Source: Patella vulgata
Lineage: Eukaryota > Mollusca > Gastropoda > Patellidae
DNA length: 64,000 bases
Assembly (NCBI RefSeq): GCF_932274485.2
Contig: NC_065880.2
Location: 8,037,695 to 8,101,694 of the forward strand
Direction of reading: 5' to 3'
The position numbers and the translations under genes are program-made. Position 1 is the first letter of the stretch. Each line of letters starts with the position of its first letter. Positions 41,153-51,589 of the stretch are shown here, piece by piece. Below the pieces are notes generated by a model. That model saw only the letters and a program-made list of their open reading frames with translations, made no database searches and was not told the DNA's origin.

Positions 41153-41859
41153 ATTTGTATTAGTGATACTAAGCATTTATCAATTACTATTGTCACTAAA
41201 TGGCTTCTCTGTTTCCTGACATGTCATGTATCGATAATTCTCGAGTCCCGTTTCTATTAAACACGAAGCATCTTAATTAATTTCTGAGATTATCTCGGAT
41301 AAAATGGAAGATTAATCTACCCCCATCGTTAAGACTAACAAGCATTTGAAAATGTTGTTTGTAAATCCCCTGAATGGCATGTATCGATTCCACTACAGTT
41401 ACAGCACACAACTAACTATTCCACATGTCTCGTGCGCCGTAGAGCTCCAGCGTACCGTTCTTACTGTCACGTGACTATAGAGCGAGAGCAGCACGAGAGA
41501 AGCGCGAGGAGGATAGAGTATTATAGTAAGTAGTGATGATGTAGTGGCTTGTATTGGTATTAGCTTACAATACACTCTACACATCAGTTTCAAACCGTGT
41601 ATTATCACAGTTCAAAGTCTCTTATAGTGCTGTTGAAAAACTTTCGCCAATCAACTTTAAACACATCGCGTGTCTTTTAATACTTTTCTGCGGGATTGTA
41701 AAGAAAAAAAGTTGTTTTCAATTGTTTATGTGTTAATATATTGGATAGCCGTTGTGTGGAAGTTATCGTATATTATTGGTAAGTTATATTATTGTCTATA
41801 GTATTTACTGTGTTATGATCATGACCTATGCCTGTATGGTGTTCTACTTAGCTGCTGTA
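41153..41859. other. Unassigned; GC-richer patch near 41440-41520
   Basis: GTCACGTGACTATAGAGCG and an AGCGCGAGGAGGA purine-rich patch stand out from the AT-rich background. They could mark a promoter or first exon, but no coding frame follows. Confidence 0.3.
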
Positions 41860-42293
41860 TGCTGCTAGAACATGTGCGTATCTTAAACAACAGAGCTGTT
41901 ATAGTACATATTACTTTATAGATATTATATACCTAAGCTATGTTTTATATTTACGGATACACAGGTTATAAATTCGATTATATTTCATTTAATAATCTTT
42001 GCTTCCCCGTTATCTTTCAAATCCTTACTTACTGTCAGAACATGTGTTTAATCTCAACAACAGGTCCCAACGTATATAGTACTTTGTAGATTGTATACTG
42101 CAGGAACGAGTTCTAAATTCGATAATATTTTTTATCTAAAAATATTAATTTCCCATTATGTTAAACCCCTTATTTACTTGCTGTATATTGCACTCTAGAG
42201 TTTATATTGAAGGAACGAGTTCTAAATTTGGTTATATTTTTTATGGAAAAATGTTAATTTCCCCATTATCGTCAAACCCCTTATTTACTTGGG

Positions 42294-42580
42294 AGGGATA
42301 GGGGTTGATGGTCAAATGGTTAGCGCGTTGTATCATAAGGTCTGTCATTGAGTCAACTGGTGTGGTTTCGATTCCCCGGTTTTTACGTGACAAGGAATAG
42401 GGTTGCCTGTCCTACCTCGTGGGGTTTCTCCGGGTCTTCCGGTTTCCTCTCACTGCTAAAGACCCATTATGCACAAGCGAATTATTGATATAAAATTGAA
42501 CCATGTTAGTCCCGAAATGACCGAGTTGGTGTCGAGTGAACATTAAACCACATTTCTCTCCCTCTCTTTTCCTCCCTCTC
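42294..42580 (+). mobile_element. SINE-A, full length
   Basis: GGGGTTGATGGTCAAATGG head to ACATTAAACCACATTTCTC and (CT)n. TTTACTTG flanks both sides. Confidence 0.9.
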
Positions 42581-42836
42581 TTGTTTACTTGCTGTATATT
42601 ACTGGAACATGTGTATATTATCAGCAACATATTCCGCAGTGTAACTGTCTAGATTGTACATGTATACATATTGCAGGAACCGGTTCTAAAACTCGATTGT
42701 TCGGCAGTCTCTTTCAACCCTCTATATATACCAGAACATGTGTATATCTTCAACAATATTATATCCGGCAGTATATAGCTTTATAGATACTAATATGTAT
42801 ATTTCAACAAGTTCTGAAGTTTGGTTGTATTTTATT

Positions 42837-43716
42837 TTAAAGGGACTATCCTGATTTGAACAAAGTCTCAAAAATAAAAGTCTGAGTTCGTATAAAATTT
42901 AAGCGCCAAAATATTGAGGAATGGTGTATTTACCTTGTCTCAAAATTTCAGCTCAAAATATTGAGTTGTTTGGATGTGAACTTTAAAAATGCTTATCCGG
43001 ACACGTAACCCTTTTAAAGCGATAATTTCATATTTTCTAAGAAAGTCAAAACATAATTATTTCTACGTCTTTTGCTCAATAGGTTATCAACTCACTATTT
43101 TATGACCATGGGCATTATTTCCCACCCTTAAAAATCATTGACACAGGAAATAACACAATTACCTCCCTTGTTTTCCTATTGCTACCTTCAAACGTTGGAA
43201 TTTGAAGTTGAAAATGATATTTTAGTCAATTTCTCAGCTGGCAATAGTGCCTTATAGGATTAATAGGATTATTCTTTAACAAGGTAGGACGGTTTATGGA
43301 TACCATCTATTTTAAGGCTTTATTTTAATAAATTTTAAAAATAGAACTTAAAAATATGAAATTGCAGCTTTAAGATTTCTGGTCAATTTTTTCGTTGGGT
43401 GGCCTGATAATCTATCGCCGTTCCTTTAGAGGTCTATACAGCGATGGAACCATGCTCCGTACTGGATAACGAAAGGTAAATTTCACCTACACATTGTTTT
43501 TATAAAATAAAAGTCTGGTTTTATCCAGACACCACATAATACAGCTTGGGACACCGGTCTCCATTTCCAGATGAAGATTGACGGGTGTAAGTTGTTTGAA
43601 AACATATCACAAATATTGAATTAGTTGCTCGGCCCTTAGGTACGGGATTTTAAGGGGTTTTAACACAAAATTAAGCAGTTTTATTCTCCAAAATATTATC
43701 GGGATTGGCCCTTTAA
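42837..43716 (+). mobile_element. MITE-F (outer, TTAA ends)
   Basis: TTAAAGGGACTATCCTGAT at left. The right end in reverse reads TTAAAGGGCCAATCCCGAT. TTAA at both ends is typical of piggyBac- or Kolobok-type target sites. No transposase frame. Contains MITE-F1. Confidence 0.72.
43014..43373 (+). mobile_element. MITE-F1 nested in MITE-F
   Basis: TTAAAGCGATAATTTCATA at left and, inverted, TTAAAGCTGCAATTTCATA at right. 360 bp. A second copy lies inverted at 63175-63535. Confidence 0.82.
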
Positions 43717-43809
43717 ATGATCTTGGTTGTTCACCACTATCTTCCAACTGTGTACTGTACATACATAATAAATTGTATATTACTAGATCTACGTGTATAC
43801 ATCTTCCAA
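43717..43809. other. Continuation of the degenerate array
   Basis: CTGTACATACATAATAAATTG and TATTACTAGATCTACGTG fit the surrounding array units. Confidence 0.4.
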
Positions 43810-44030
43810 CTCCTTAGATATTTTACCCCATGGCCTTAAAACAGCTCCATCACTTTGAATCTTTTAAAACAAAACTAAAAACTCATCTATTTACCAGTGC
43901 ATTTTAGCTAGAATGGATCCCGATATGTGTGTAAATAGAGACCATACAGTATATAGTACGCACCTAGAGCATGCATTTGTGGATGGATTGGCGCTTTACA
44001 AATATACATTATTATTATTATTATATCAAC
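43810..44030 (+). mobile_element. LINE 3' end fragment with (ATT)n tail
   Basis: Coding-like start reading QLHHFESFKTKLKTHLFTSAF, the usual C-terminal end of CR1/L2-type ORF2. Then ~130 bp of 3'UTR with GGCGCTTTACAAATA and (ATT)n. Confidence 0.72.
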
Positions 44031-44119
44031 TGTATATTACCAGAACATATGTTCGTATATTATATCCTGTGGTATAATACATGTATTAATTTGTGAATAT
44101 TGTAAGTTATATTTATACA

Positions 44120-44305
44120 TAGGGTCGCCTGTCCAACCTCGTGGGTTTTCTCCGGGTCCTCCGGTTTCTTCCCACTGCCAAAGACCCCTACGCGCAAGCG
44201 AATTATGTAAATAAAATTAAACCATATGTTAGTCCCGAAATGACCTAGTTTGTGTCGAGTGGACGTTAAACCCCATTTCTCTCTCTCTCTCTCTCCCTCT
44301 CTCTG
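44120..44305 (+). mobile_element. SINE-A, 5'-truncated, 11-bp TSD
   Basis: AGGGTCGCCTGTCCAACC to (CT)n. ATATTTATACA flanks at 44109-44119 and 44306-44316. Confidence 0.92.
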
Positions 44306-44820
44306 ATATTTATACAGGGATATGTTCTAAAATTCGATTATATTTTATTTAATAATCTTAGTTCGCTATTCTCCGTCTTATTCAACGGTTCCTGCAATAT
44401 TAATTCATGTGTAATATTAGTTCGCTATTCTCGTCCTGCCCAACGGCTCCCATATATTCATGTGCACATATTGTATATCCAAGATATATGTTCTAAAATT
44501 CAACGGCCGCTGCAGTATTTATTCATGTGTACATATTGTATATCAAAATTACAGTAACCGGAACAAGTTATACATTCGATCACATTTTATTCAATAATCT
44601 TAGATTTGTATATTATCCTCTCACGCCTATTGTGTAGCCTATTGCCATCACATGCATGCATATCGAAAAACAACACTACACAGCCTTTGTACATACTGTA
44701 TACCGAAGTTATATTTGCGAGAACAACTTATATAAATTCAACAATAATCTTGATTTTCCATTATCTACCCTTGCGTGGCTTAACTAATGTATATCGCCAC
44801 ACGTATATCCAAAATCAACA

Positions 44821-45088
44821 CAGAGAGAGAGAGAGAGAGACTACGATAACAGATTTTTTTATTCTTATTTTCCGTACAATGTTTGGAGACTCGGCGACCA
44901 TGGCGCTATCTCACTACCAAGGCGGAGAGAGAAATGGGGTGTAACGTCCACTCAACACAAACTAGGTAATTTCGGGTCTAACATACGGTTCAATTTTATT
45001 TCAATAATTCGCTTGCGCGTAGGGGTCTTTAGCAGTGGGAGCAAACCGGAGGACCCGGAGAAAATCCACGATGTTTGGCAGGCGACCA
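44821..45088 (-). mobile_element. SINE-A with transduced 3' flank
   Basis: In SINE sense: 5'-truncated body (45088 to 44927), then the ~85-bp non-SINE segment also found at 7139-7221, then a second (CT)n tail (44841-44822). AAATCAACA and AACTCAACA (8 of 9) flank the whole unit, so body, flank and tail were inserted together. Confidence 0.8.
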
Positions 45089-45400
45089 AACTCAACAGAA
45101 CTAGCAGCATACAGCCTTTGCACACATTATATACTGAAGTTGTATTTGCAGGAATAGGTTCTAAATTCGATTACATTTTATTTAATTTAAACCTTAGTTT
45201 CGCGGGTCGTACTTAACTAATGTGTAGCCTATTGCCATCACATGCATATCCAAAAACAACAGCTACCCAGTATACAATCTCTGTTCAAATTGTATAATGA
45301 AGTTATATTTTGCAGGAAAAGTTCTAAATTCGATTACATCTTATTTCATAATCTTAGCTACCATTTCTCTTCCGACTCCCTTCGGTGTATGCACTGCGCT

Positions 45401-46045
45401 CGCTAACTTTCCATGTACATTAGCAACATTATAACAAATCACTGAAGGGATAGATTTCATAATTTGTTTATACACATTTACCATATCTTGACCATTGATC
45501 GTTTCTATCGTGTGAGTGTTGAATGTTTAACAACTCCTGTAATAGTAAGCGCAAGGCGATCGCACTACATACAAAACCAACCCGATAAGATAAAACTATG
45601 GACAAGACAAACTATGCAAACATTGGAAAAAATAAACAGCAGCAAATATCAAATATCAAATCAAGTGATCACTGGTTTCTCATGTTATTTATAGGCATAT
45701 TCCTTTAGCGAGTTTCTGTCAGTGTCGTAATAGTATCGGCCAGGTTTTTCTAATTAAGACATTCCTAAGACACGAATTTCTTTTGTGTTGCATCTGTAAG
45801 TGTTTAAAGAAAGCCTTGCGACGACACACACGTGCATCGCCATTCGCTTAAATATTTATTACCGTGTTCTAGTCATAAAGTCATACCGAGAGGTTCCGAT
45901 GTTCTCGCACTCGACCGTATTCAGAGAGATCTACCTGGAGTGGGATGGGGAACATGTATAATGTGTGGAGAGCCTGTGTCTTTACTCTTTAGGTGGTGGT
46001 GGGGATCTGTTTACGCCAAAGAAATAGGCGAAATTGAGTTTTAAA
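45401..46045. other. Unassigned spacer
   Basis: Nothing supported. A 70-codon frame at 45832 has no motif. Confidence 0.35.
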
Positions 46046-46049
46046 AAAA

Positions 46050-46495
46050 TGAAATGAAATTGGGTTTAACGTCCTACTGTTCTGCTCCTATGCTGGGCTA
46101 ATGAAGACGGGCATACGCCATACAGTGTGCTATGAGGGAAATTTTGCCCGGGCAGCGCCACTATCGCCTATATCGAATTCCAACTGCCAAGGGATCTTTT
46201 ACGTGCATTCTAATGTACACACGGGACCTCGGTTCATCCGAACGACTAGACAGCTGTCCTTGTCAGTCCCCCCCGTCTTGCATCCAGGCCCGTAGCCAGC
46301 TTGCTGGCGCAGGGGGGGGGGGGGCAGCCCCGGGGGGGGGGGGGGGTTCTCTCGCCCCCCCAAGCAGGGGATATGGTCGACAACCTTTTGTCAGGGGGGT
46401 GGCAAGATTATTTCCAGGCCCCCCCCCCCTTGGCTACGGGCCTGCTTGCATCACCGACAAGGGGGAACCATGCCGGAAAATCTCGATGAACGAGT
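46050..46495 (-). mobile_element. SINE-B interrupted by a hAT-type MITE
   Basis: ATGAAATTGGGTTTAACG to CCCCCGTCTTGCATC, resuming CATCACCGACAAGGGGG to GAAAATCTCGATGAAC after the insertion. Confidence 0.9.
46285..46444. mobile_element. hAT-type MITE, 160 bp, 8-bp TSD
   Basis: Ends CAGGCCCGTAGCCA and TGGCTACGGGCCTG are perfect inverted repeats. CTTGCATC flanks exactly (46277-46284, 46445-46452). The 8-bp TSD and CAG start fit the hAT superfamily. The interior is G and C runs. Confidence 0.92.
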
Positions 46496-46579
46496 TTTTA
46501 AAAAAGTATGTGCATTAGCGTAACTTATTTCAACATTTGTTTTTTTTTAAATCATGCTTTAAACTTGTATACTAATTTA

Positions 46580-46914
46580 GCCTGGAGGTCGGGTGTTCGA
46601 TCCCTGCATTGGCCCAGAAAGTTCATCTCGATTTTCCGGCATGGTTTCCCCTTGTCAGTGATGCAGAACGGAGGGCCTGACTAGGACAGCTGCCTAGTCG
46701 TTCGGATGGGACGAAAAACCGAGGTCCCGTGTACACATTGGCGTGCACGTAAAAGATCCCCTGGCAGTTGGAATTCGATATAAGAGTAGGCCGTAGCGCC
46801 GCTGCCCGGGCAAAATTTCCCTCATAGCACACTGTATGGCGTATGCCCGTCTTCAATTAGCCCAGGTTAGGTGCAGAAGAGTAGGACGTTAAACACCATT
46901 TCATTTCATTTTGA
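46580..46914 (+). mobile_element. SINE-B, 11-bp TSD
   Basis: Starts GCCTGGAGGTCGGGTG (first ~40 bp of head missing) and ends in (CATTT)n. ATACTAATTTA flanks at 46569-46579 and 46915-46925. Confidence 0.93.
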
Positions 46915-47042
46915 ATACTAATTTAATTATCTCGTCGAATGGCCGAGGAGATAGGGGGCAATAATTTTCATCCCTGGCTACGGGCGAAAGTATTTCTGCA
47001 AAAGTGGTCTAACTTTAGGTTTTACTTGTTCGATCTTGTCGG

Positions 47043-47325
47043 GGGGTTGGATGGCTGAATGGTTAGCGTGCGCGCGCTGTATCATAAAGTCAGTCATTGA
47101 GTCGACTGGCGTGGTTTCGAATCACCGGTTGTACGTGACAAGGAGTAGGGTCGCCTGTCCAACCTCGTAGATTTTCTCCGGGTCCTCCGGTTTCCACCCA
47201 CTGCTAAAGACCCCTATGCGCTAGCGAATTATTGAAATAAAATTAAACCATATGTTAGTCCCGAAATGACCTAGTTTGTGTCGAGTGGACGTTAAACCCT
47301 ATTTCTCTCTCTCTCTCTCTCTGTC
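47043..47325 (+). mobile_element. SINE-A, full length
   Basis: GGGGTTGGATGGCTGAATGG to CCCTATTTCTCTC. Flanks GTTCGATCTTGTC and GTTTGATCGTCTC are probably a diverged target duplication. Confidence 0.9.
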
Positions 47326-47778
47326 TGTTTGATCGTCTCGGGTTTTATCGTGTCGGGTTTTCATGCAATTGTATAAATTCCCCCACTTTAACAAATAGAA
47401 ACTATTATATTCAGTAAGTTACAACGGGTTGTTTAAACACCCAACAGGTGACAAAAACATGGCTGACTTTCCTCTAATTAAAACATTCTTACAGCCAGAT
47501 AATGTAAACTAGTACAGCGATAGAAATATGACATGACTTTAAACCGGAAATGCAGATGCGTCAATTTGGTTAAAACATGGTTCATTAATAAAGCGAAGTC
47601 AATACAGGTTTTTCCGTTACATATGGCGATTCAGATGTTTGAATTTGGTCAAAATCAACTATTTGAAATCGTCAACAACCTGTTGTGTTCTTTTATCGCA
47701 GACACTGACTTACGTCTCTTCACGTGGGGTAATATCGCCGATCGCCACACGTTCCATGTTTCAACATGCTCCGTGTTC
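47326..47778. other. Unassigned spacer
   Basis: A phrase around CAGATGCGTCAATTTGGT recurs as CAGATGTTTGAATTTGGT about 75 bp later. Otherwise nothing. Confidence 0.35.
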
Positions 47779-48186
47779 CACTACTACTACTACTACTACT
47801 ACTCCTGCACACTACTATCACTAGTACTATTACTGTTACCACCACTACTACTACTAGTAGTACTACTACTACGGCTACTGCTACCAATAGTACCATTACT
47901 ACTACCCCCTCTGCTACTACTACTACTACTACTACTACTACTGCTACTACTACTGCTACTACTACTACTACTGCTACTACTACTACTGCTACTACTACTA
48001 CTACTGCTACTACTACTGCTACTACTACTACTACTGCTACTACTACTACTACTGCTACTACTACTACTACTACTGCTACTACTACTACTACTACTACTGC
48101 TACTACTACTACTACTACTGCTACTACTACTACTACTACTGCTACTACTACTACTACTCAGTAGGACGTAAAATCCCATTTCATTT

Positions 48187-48226
<40 letters not shown>

Positions 48227-48350
48227 GTTGTTACTACCAATAGTACTATTACTACTACTGCTACTACTACAACTGCTACTACTACTACTACTATTACCAC
48301 CACCACCATCACTTCTACTACTAATAGTACTACTACTACTACTTATTTAC
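47779..48350. repeat. (CTA)n / (CTACTGCTA) microsatellite, ~570 bp
   Basis: Mostly CTA with GCT substitutions at roughly regular spacing (every 5-8 triplets). It creates long poly-Leu, poly-Thr and poly-Ser frames that are not genes. A SINE-B tail is embedded at 48155. Confidence 0.95.
48155..48187 (+). mobile_element. SINE-B tail tip inside the microsatellite
   Basis: CAGTAGGACGTAAAATCCC plus ATTTCATTTCA: about 30 bp of SINE-B 3' end with triplet repeat on both sides. Confidence 0.8.
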
Positions 48351-48486
48351 GACTGCTTCTACCTAGGGAAATATCGCTGTTAGAACTATAAGTTAGTCCA
48401 GACGGCTTGAGTTAAAATGTCGTGTAGAATTACACGGTACTGATTGGTTAATTAAGATTGATAGTTTTCAGACCTACTTTATCTAC

Positions 48487-48613
48487 AGTTTACATTAGTT
48501 ACACAACAGATGATCCATAAATAGGTTTAAAAATCGAAAACAAATTTAAAGTTTACACTAGTTACACAACTGATGATCCTTAAATAGGTTTAAAAATACA
48601 AACCAAATTTAAA
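48487..48613. repeat. 63-bp tandem duplication
   Basis: AGTTTACATTAGTTACACAAC with ATAGGTTTAAAAAT occurs twice, a few differences. Confidence 0.9.
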
Positions 48614-48709
48614 GTTTTATTCTAATTCTGTAAAACCAAGTATTAATGTTCTGTAAAGAGGGAATAGTGTAACAGTCAGAATTTTCGGCAATAAATACAA
48701 CTGTTTGTC

Positions 48710-48762
48710 AGTGTAGGAGCAGAACAGTAGGACGTTAAACCCTATTTCATTTCATTTCATTT
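48710..48762 (+). mobile_element. SINE-B tail only, with TSD
   Basis: About 45 bp (TGTAGGAGCAGAACAG to (CATTT)n) lies between ACAACTGTTTGT and ACAACCGTTTGT (11/12), an extreme 5' truncation. Confidence 0.8.
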
Positions 48763-48808
48763 ACAACCGTTTGTTTATTTGTCTGTTATTTATTATCTAT
48801 ATTAGATC

Positions 48809-49183
48809 CGTGGGATCACGGTGGCGTTAGTGGGTAAGACGCTGGCTCGCTAGCCTGGAGGTCGGGTGATCAATCCCTGCATTGGCCGAGAAAGTTCATC
48901 CAGATTTTCCGGCGTAGTTCCCCCTTGTCAGTGATGCAGGACGGAGGGCCTGACAAGGACAGCTGTCTAGTCGTTCGGATGTTACGAAAACCGAGGTCCC
49001 GCGTACCCATTGGCGTGCACGTAAAAGATCCCTTGGCAGTTGGAATTCGATATAAGAGTAGGCCGTATCGCCGCTTCCCGGGCAAAATTTCCCTCATAGC
49101 ACACTGTATGGCGTATGCCCGTCTTCATTATCCCAGTTTAGGGGCAGAACAGTAGGACGTTAAACCCCATTTCATTTCATTTC
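48809..49183 (+). mobile_element. SINE-B, full length, 10-bp TSD (reference copy)
   Basis: Head CGGTGGCGTTAGTGGGTAAG, anticodon-arm-like GGCTCGCTAGCC, B box region GTGATCAATCCC, ATTTTCCGGCG, CTGACAAGGACAGCTG, GTGCACGTAAAAGATCCC, CGATATAAGAGTAGGCC, GACGTTAAACCCC, (CATTT)n. ATATTAGATC flanks at 48799-48808 and 49184-49193. The central block resembles published conserved domains of animal SINEs (Meta-type); that match is from memory. Confidence 0.94.
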
Positions 49184-49331
49184 ATATTAGATCTATATTT
49201 GTTACATCTCACAATTCTCCAAGAAAACTGCACTGTTATATTTATACAATTTCTAAATACACATGTATGGAAAGGACGTTTGTAAGTTTTAATAGTTTTT
49301 GTCTAATCCAATTGAATCATTAATTATTTTT

Positions 49332-50724
49332 ATACGCCCACATTTTCATGTGGACGTATTATACCGTCGCCCCTGTCCGTCCGGACGTCCACAATTTGTT
49401 TGTGGACACTCTACAGGTCACAATTCTTATCCGATTTTGACGAAACTTGAAATATAGGTTTATCTCCAAAAGATCTCAGTTCCTTTCGATATTGGCATGT
49501 ATCGGATCGAAACTTCATGGATTATGGCTCCTGTTTGTACGAAAAATCACGTTTTTAGCTTGTGGACACTATAGAGGTCACAATTTTTATCCGATTTTGT
49601 TGAAACTTGAAATCTAAGTTGATAATCCACAGATCTCGGTTCCTTTAGATATTCGCGCATATCAGACCGTAACTTCTTGAATTATGGCCCCTGATTGTAC
49701 CAAAAATCGTGTTTTTAGAGGTCAATAATTTTTATCCGATTTAAAAAAACGTTCAATTATATCACCGTTACACCCTTAACGATGGCTGAGGTTGAATTTC
49801 GTGAAATTCGGCCCGAAATTGACAGACAAAATGGCCGCCGTTCGTTCTCAAATAGCGTAAAAATATGGTATATCAATGTCAATTGTTATCCGATTTTGTT
49901 GAAACTTGAAATCGAAGTTGATAATCCAAAGATCTCGGTTCCTTTGGATATTCGCGCATATCGGACCGTAACTTCCTGAATTATGGCCCCTGATTGTACC
50001 AAAAATCGCGTTTTTAGCTTGTTGACCCAATAGAGGTCATAATTTTTATCCGATTTAAAAAAACGTATTATTATATCACCGTTACACCCTAAGGATGGCT
50101 GAGTTCGAATTTCGTGAAAATCGGCCCAAAATTGACAGACAAAATGGCCACCGTTCGTTCTCAAATAGCGTAAAAGTATGGTATATCAAGGTTGTGGACA
50201 CTATAGAGGTCACAATTTTTTTCCGATTCAGTTGAAACTTGCAATGTAAGTTTATAACCCAAAGATCTTGGTTCCTTTCGATATTCGCGCATATCGGACC
50301 GTAACTTCCTGAATTATGGCCCCTGATTGTACGAAAAATCGCGTTTTTAGCTTGTGGACCCTATAGAGGTCATAATTTTTATCCGATTTAAATAAAACGT
50401 ATTATTATATCATCGTTACACCCTAAGGACGGCTGAGTTCGAATTTCGTGAAAATCGGCCCAAAATTGACAGACAAAATGGCCACTGTTCGTTCTCAAAT
50501 AGCGTAAAAATATGGTATATCAAGGTTGTGGGCACTATAGAGGTCACAATTTTTATCCGATTTTGTTGAAACTTGAAATGTAAGTTTATAACTCAAAGAT
50601 CTCGGTTCCTTTCGATATTCACGCATATCGAATTGTAATTTCCTGAATTATGGCCCTTGATTGTACGAAAAATCACTTTCTTGTTAGCTTGTTCTCTATC
50701 CATCTCTCGAAAATGTGGGCGTAT
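49332..50724. mobile_element. TIR element J with internal tandem repeats
   Basis: Ends ATACGCCCACATTTTC and GAAAATGTGGGCGTAT are perfect inverted repeats. Between them, two unit types alternate: one with TTTTTATCCGATTTTGTTGAAAC and CGTAACTTCCTGAATTATGG, one with AAAACGTATTATTATATCA and CGGCCCAAAATTGACAG. The double unit is about 313-333 bp and present roughly four times. No transposase. Confidence 0.82.
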
Positions 50725-51589
50725 CCTGCCTGGCAGCCGCTGGTTATTGATGCAATAAAATATGTTTAAACTAAAACAAATAAATACACACTGGAATTAT
50801 CCTTTAAACTGTTTAATACCGGAAAACATAAAATATCATATACACAGATCAGCTTGAACTTGAACCTTAGCCGATTTAACCGACGGTGTCGTTTGGGGTT
50901 TCTGAGTCAGCTGCGTCCCTGGTAGTTTATCGTGAACGGAGGAAGGTTTTAATAAGAGAAAAGTCTTTGCTTCGGCACTGGTACGGGGTGGGGGGATTAA
51001 TGAAAGTGTCATTTACCGCCCTTGCGTCATCTGTGGCTGTGGCAGTAGGCACTGATACAGAGAGGAAGGTTTTAGCAGAAAGTATTATTCTCTGCGTCAG
51101 AGGGCACCAGTTGTGTTTTGTGGTGGACATTTTTGTTGTTTAAAGTCCAAAGAAAGATTTGAAAACGTGTCGTCTATTGCCTCTGCTCAAACTCGGTCAC
51201 CTGTTTGCTTTTGTTCTGCAACACAATATGTCATACCAGTTTATCCATCTATATGATTCCTGAAATAGTTTAATGATGTTGATCTAATGTGCTCGGGGAC
51301 TGGTATGACATTTGTATTACAAAGCGACGTGTGATATGTTTTTTTTTGTTTTTTTTTACTAGTATTCAAATGTAACATGTTTTATTCAGATATTGCGTGG
51401 GGATTATAAATCAAATAATAAACCCTAGCAGGTTTTTTGGGAAACATCTTAAGAGCCGTATAAGTGTAACAGGGGACATATACGACGTAACGGCCACAAA
51501 CTTTTTAACCCGTACGTGTTAGCTCCAATCTCACTTCCGTGTCCGTAATAATTGTCTCTTCTAACAAATAAGATGAAAAAATGAGTTAA
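50725..51589. other. Unassigned region
   Basis: An 85-codon + frame at 50886-51143 and its antisense shadow have no recognised motif. GGAGGAAGGTTTTAATAAGAG near 50938 and GAGGAAGGTTTTAGCAGAAAG near 51062 form a loose repeat. Confidence 0.35.

Larger units (their letters stand above)
41860..45400 (+). repeat. Degenerate satellite-like array, broken up by insertions
   Basis: Loose units of about 150-170 bp share AGAACATGTGTATAT, TATACTGCAGGAACGAGTTC, TAAATTCGATTATATTTTATT and TTAATAATCTT-like phrases, seen at about 41870, 42038, 42192, 42582, 42732, 44030, 44315, 44480, 44560, 44690, 45105 and 45290. Later insertions: SINE-A at 42294, MITE-F, a LINE end, SINE-A at 44120 and 44821. Confidence 0.65.

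Noticed and set aside
47533-48171. Long poly-Leu, poly-Thr and poly-Ser frames
   Set aside because: Products of the CTA microsatellite in different frames; no gene context.
47779-48350. CRISPR-like array
   Set aside because: The repeats are contiguous triplets without unique spacers, in eukaryotic sequence.
48809-48880. tRNA gene in the SINE-B head
   Set aside because: Same reason: part of a full-length SINE with target duplications.
50886-51143. 85-codon frame with an antisense partner
   Set aside because: No motif, no splice sites or promoter; the antisense frame is equally open, which suggests chance.
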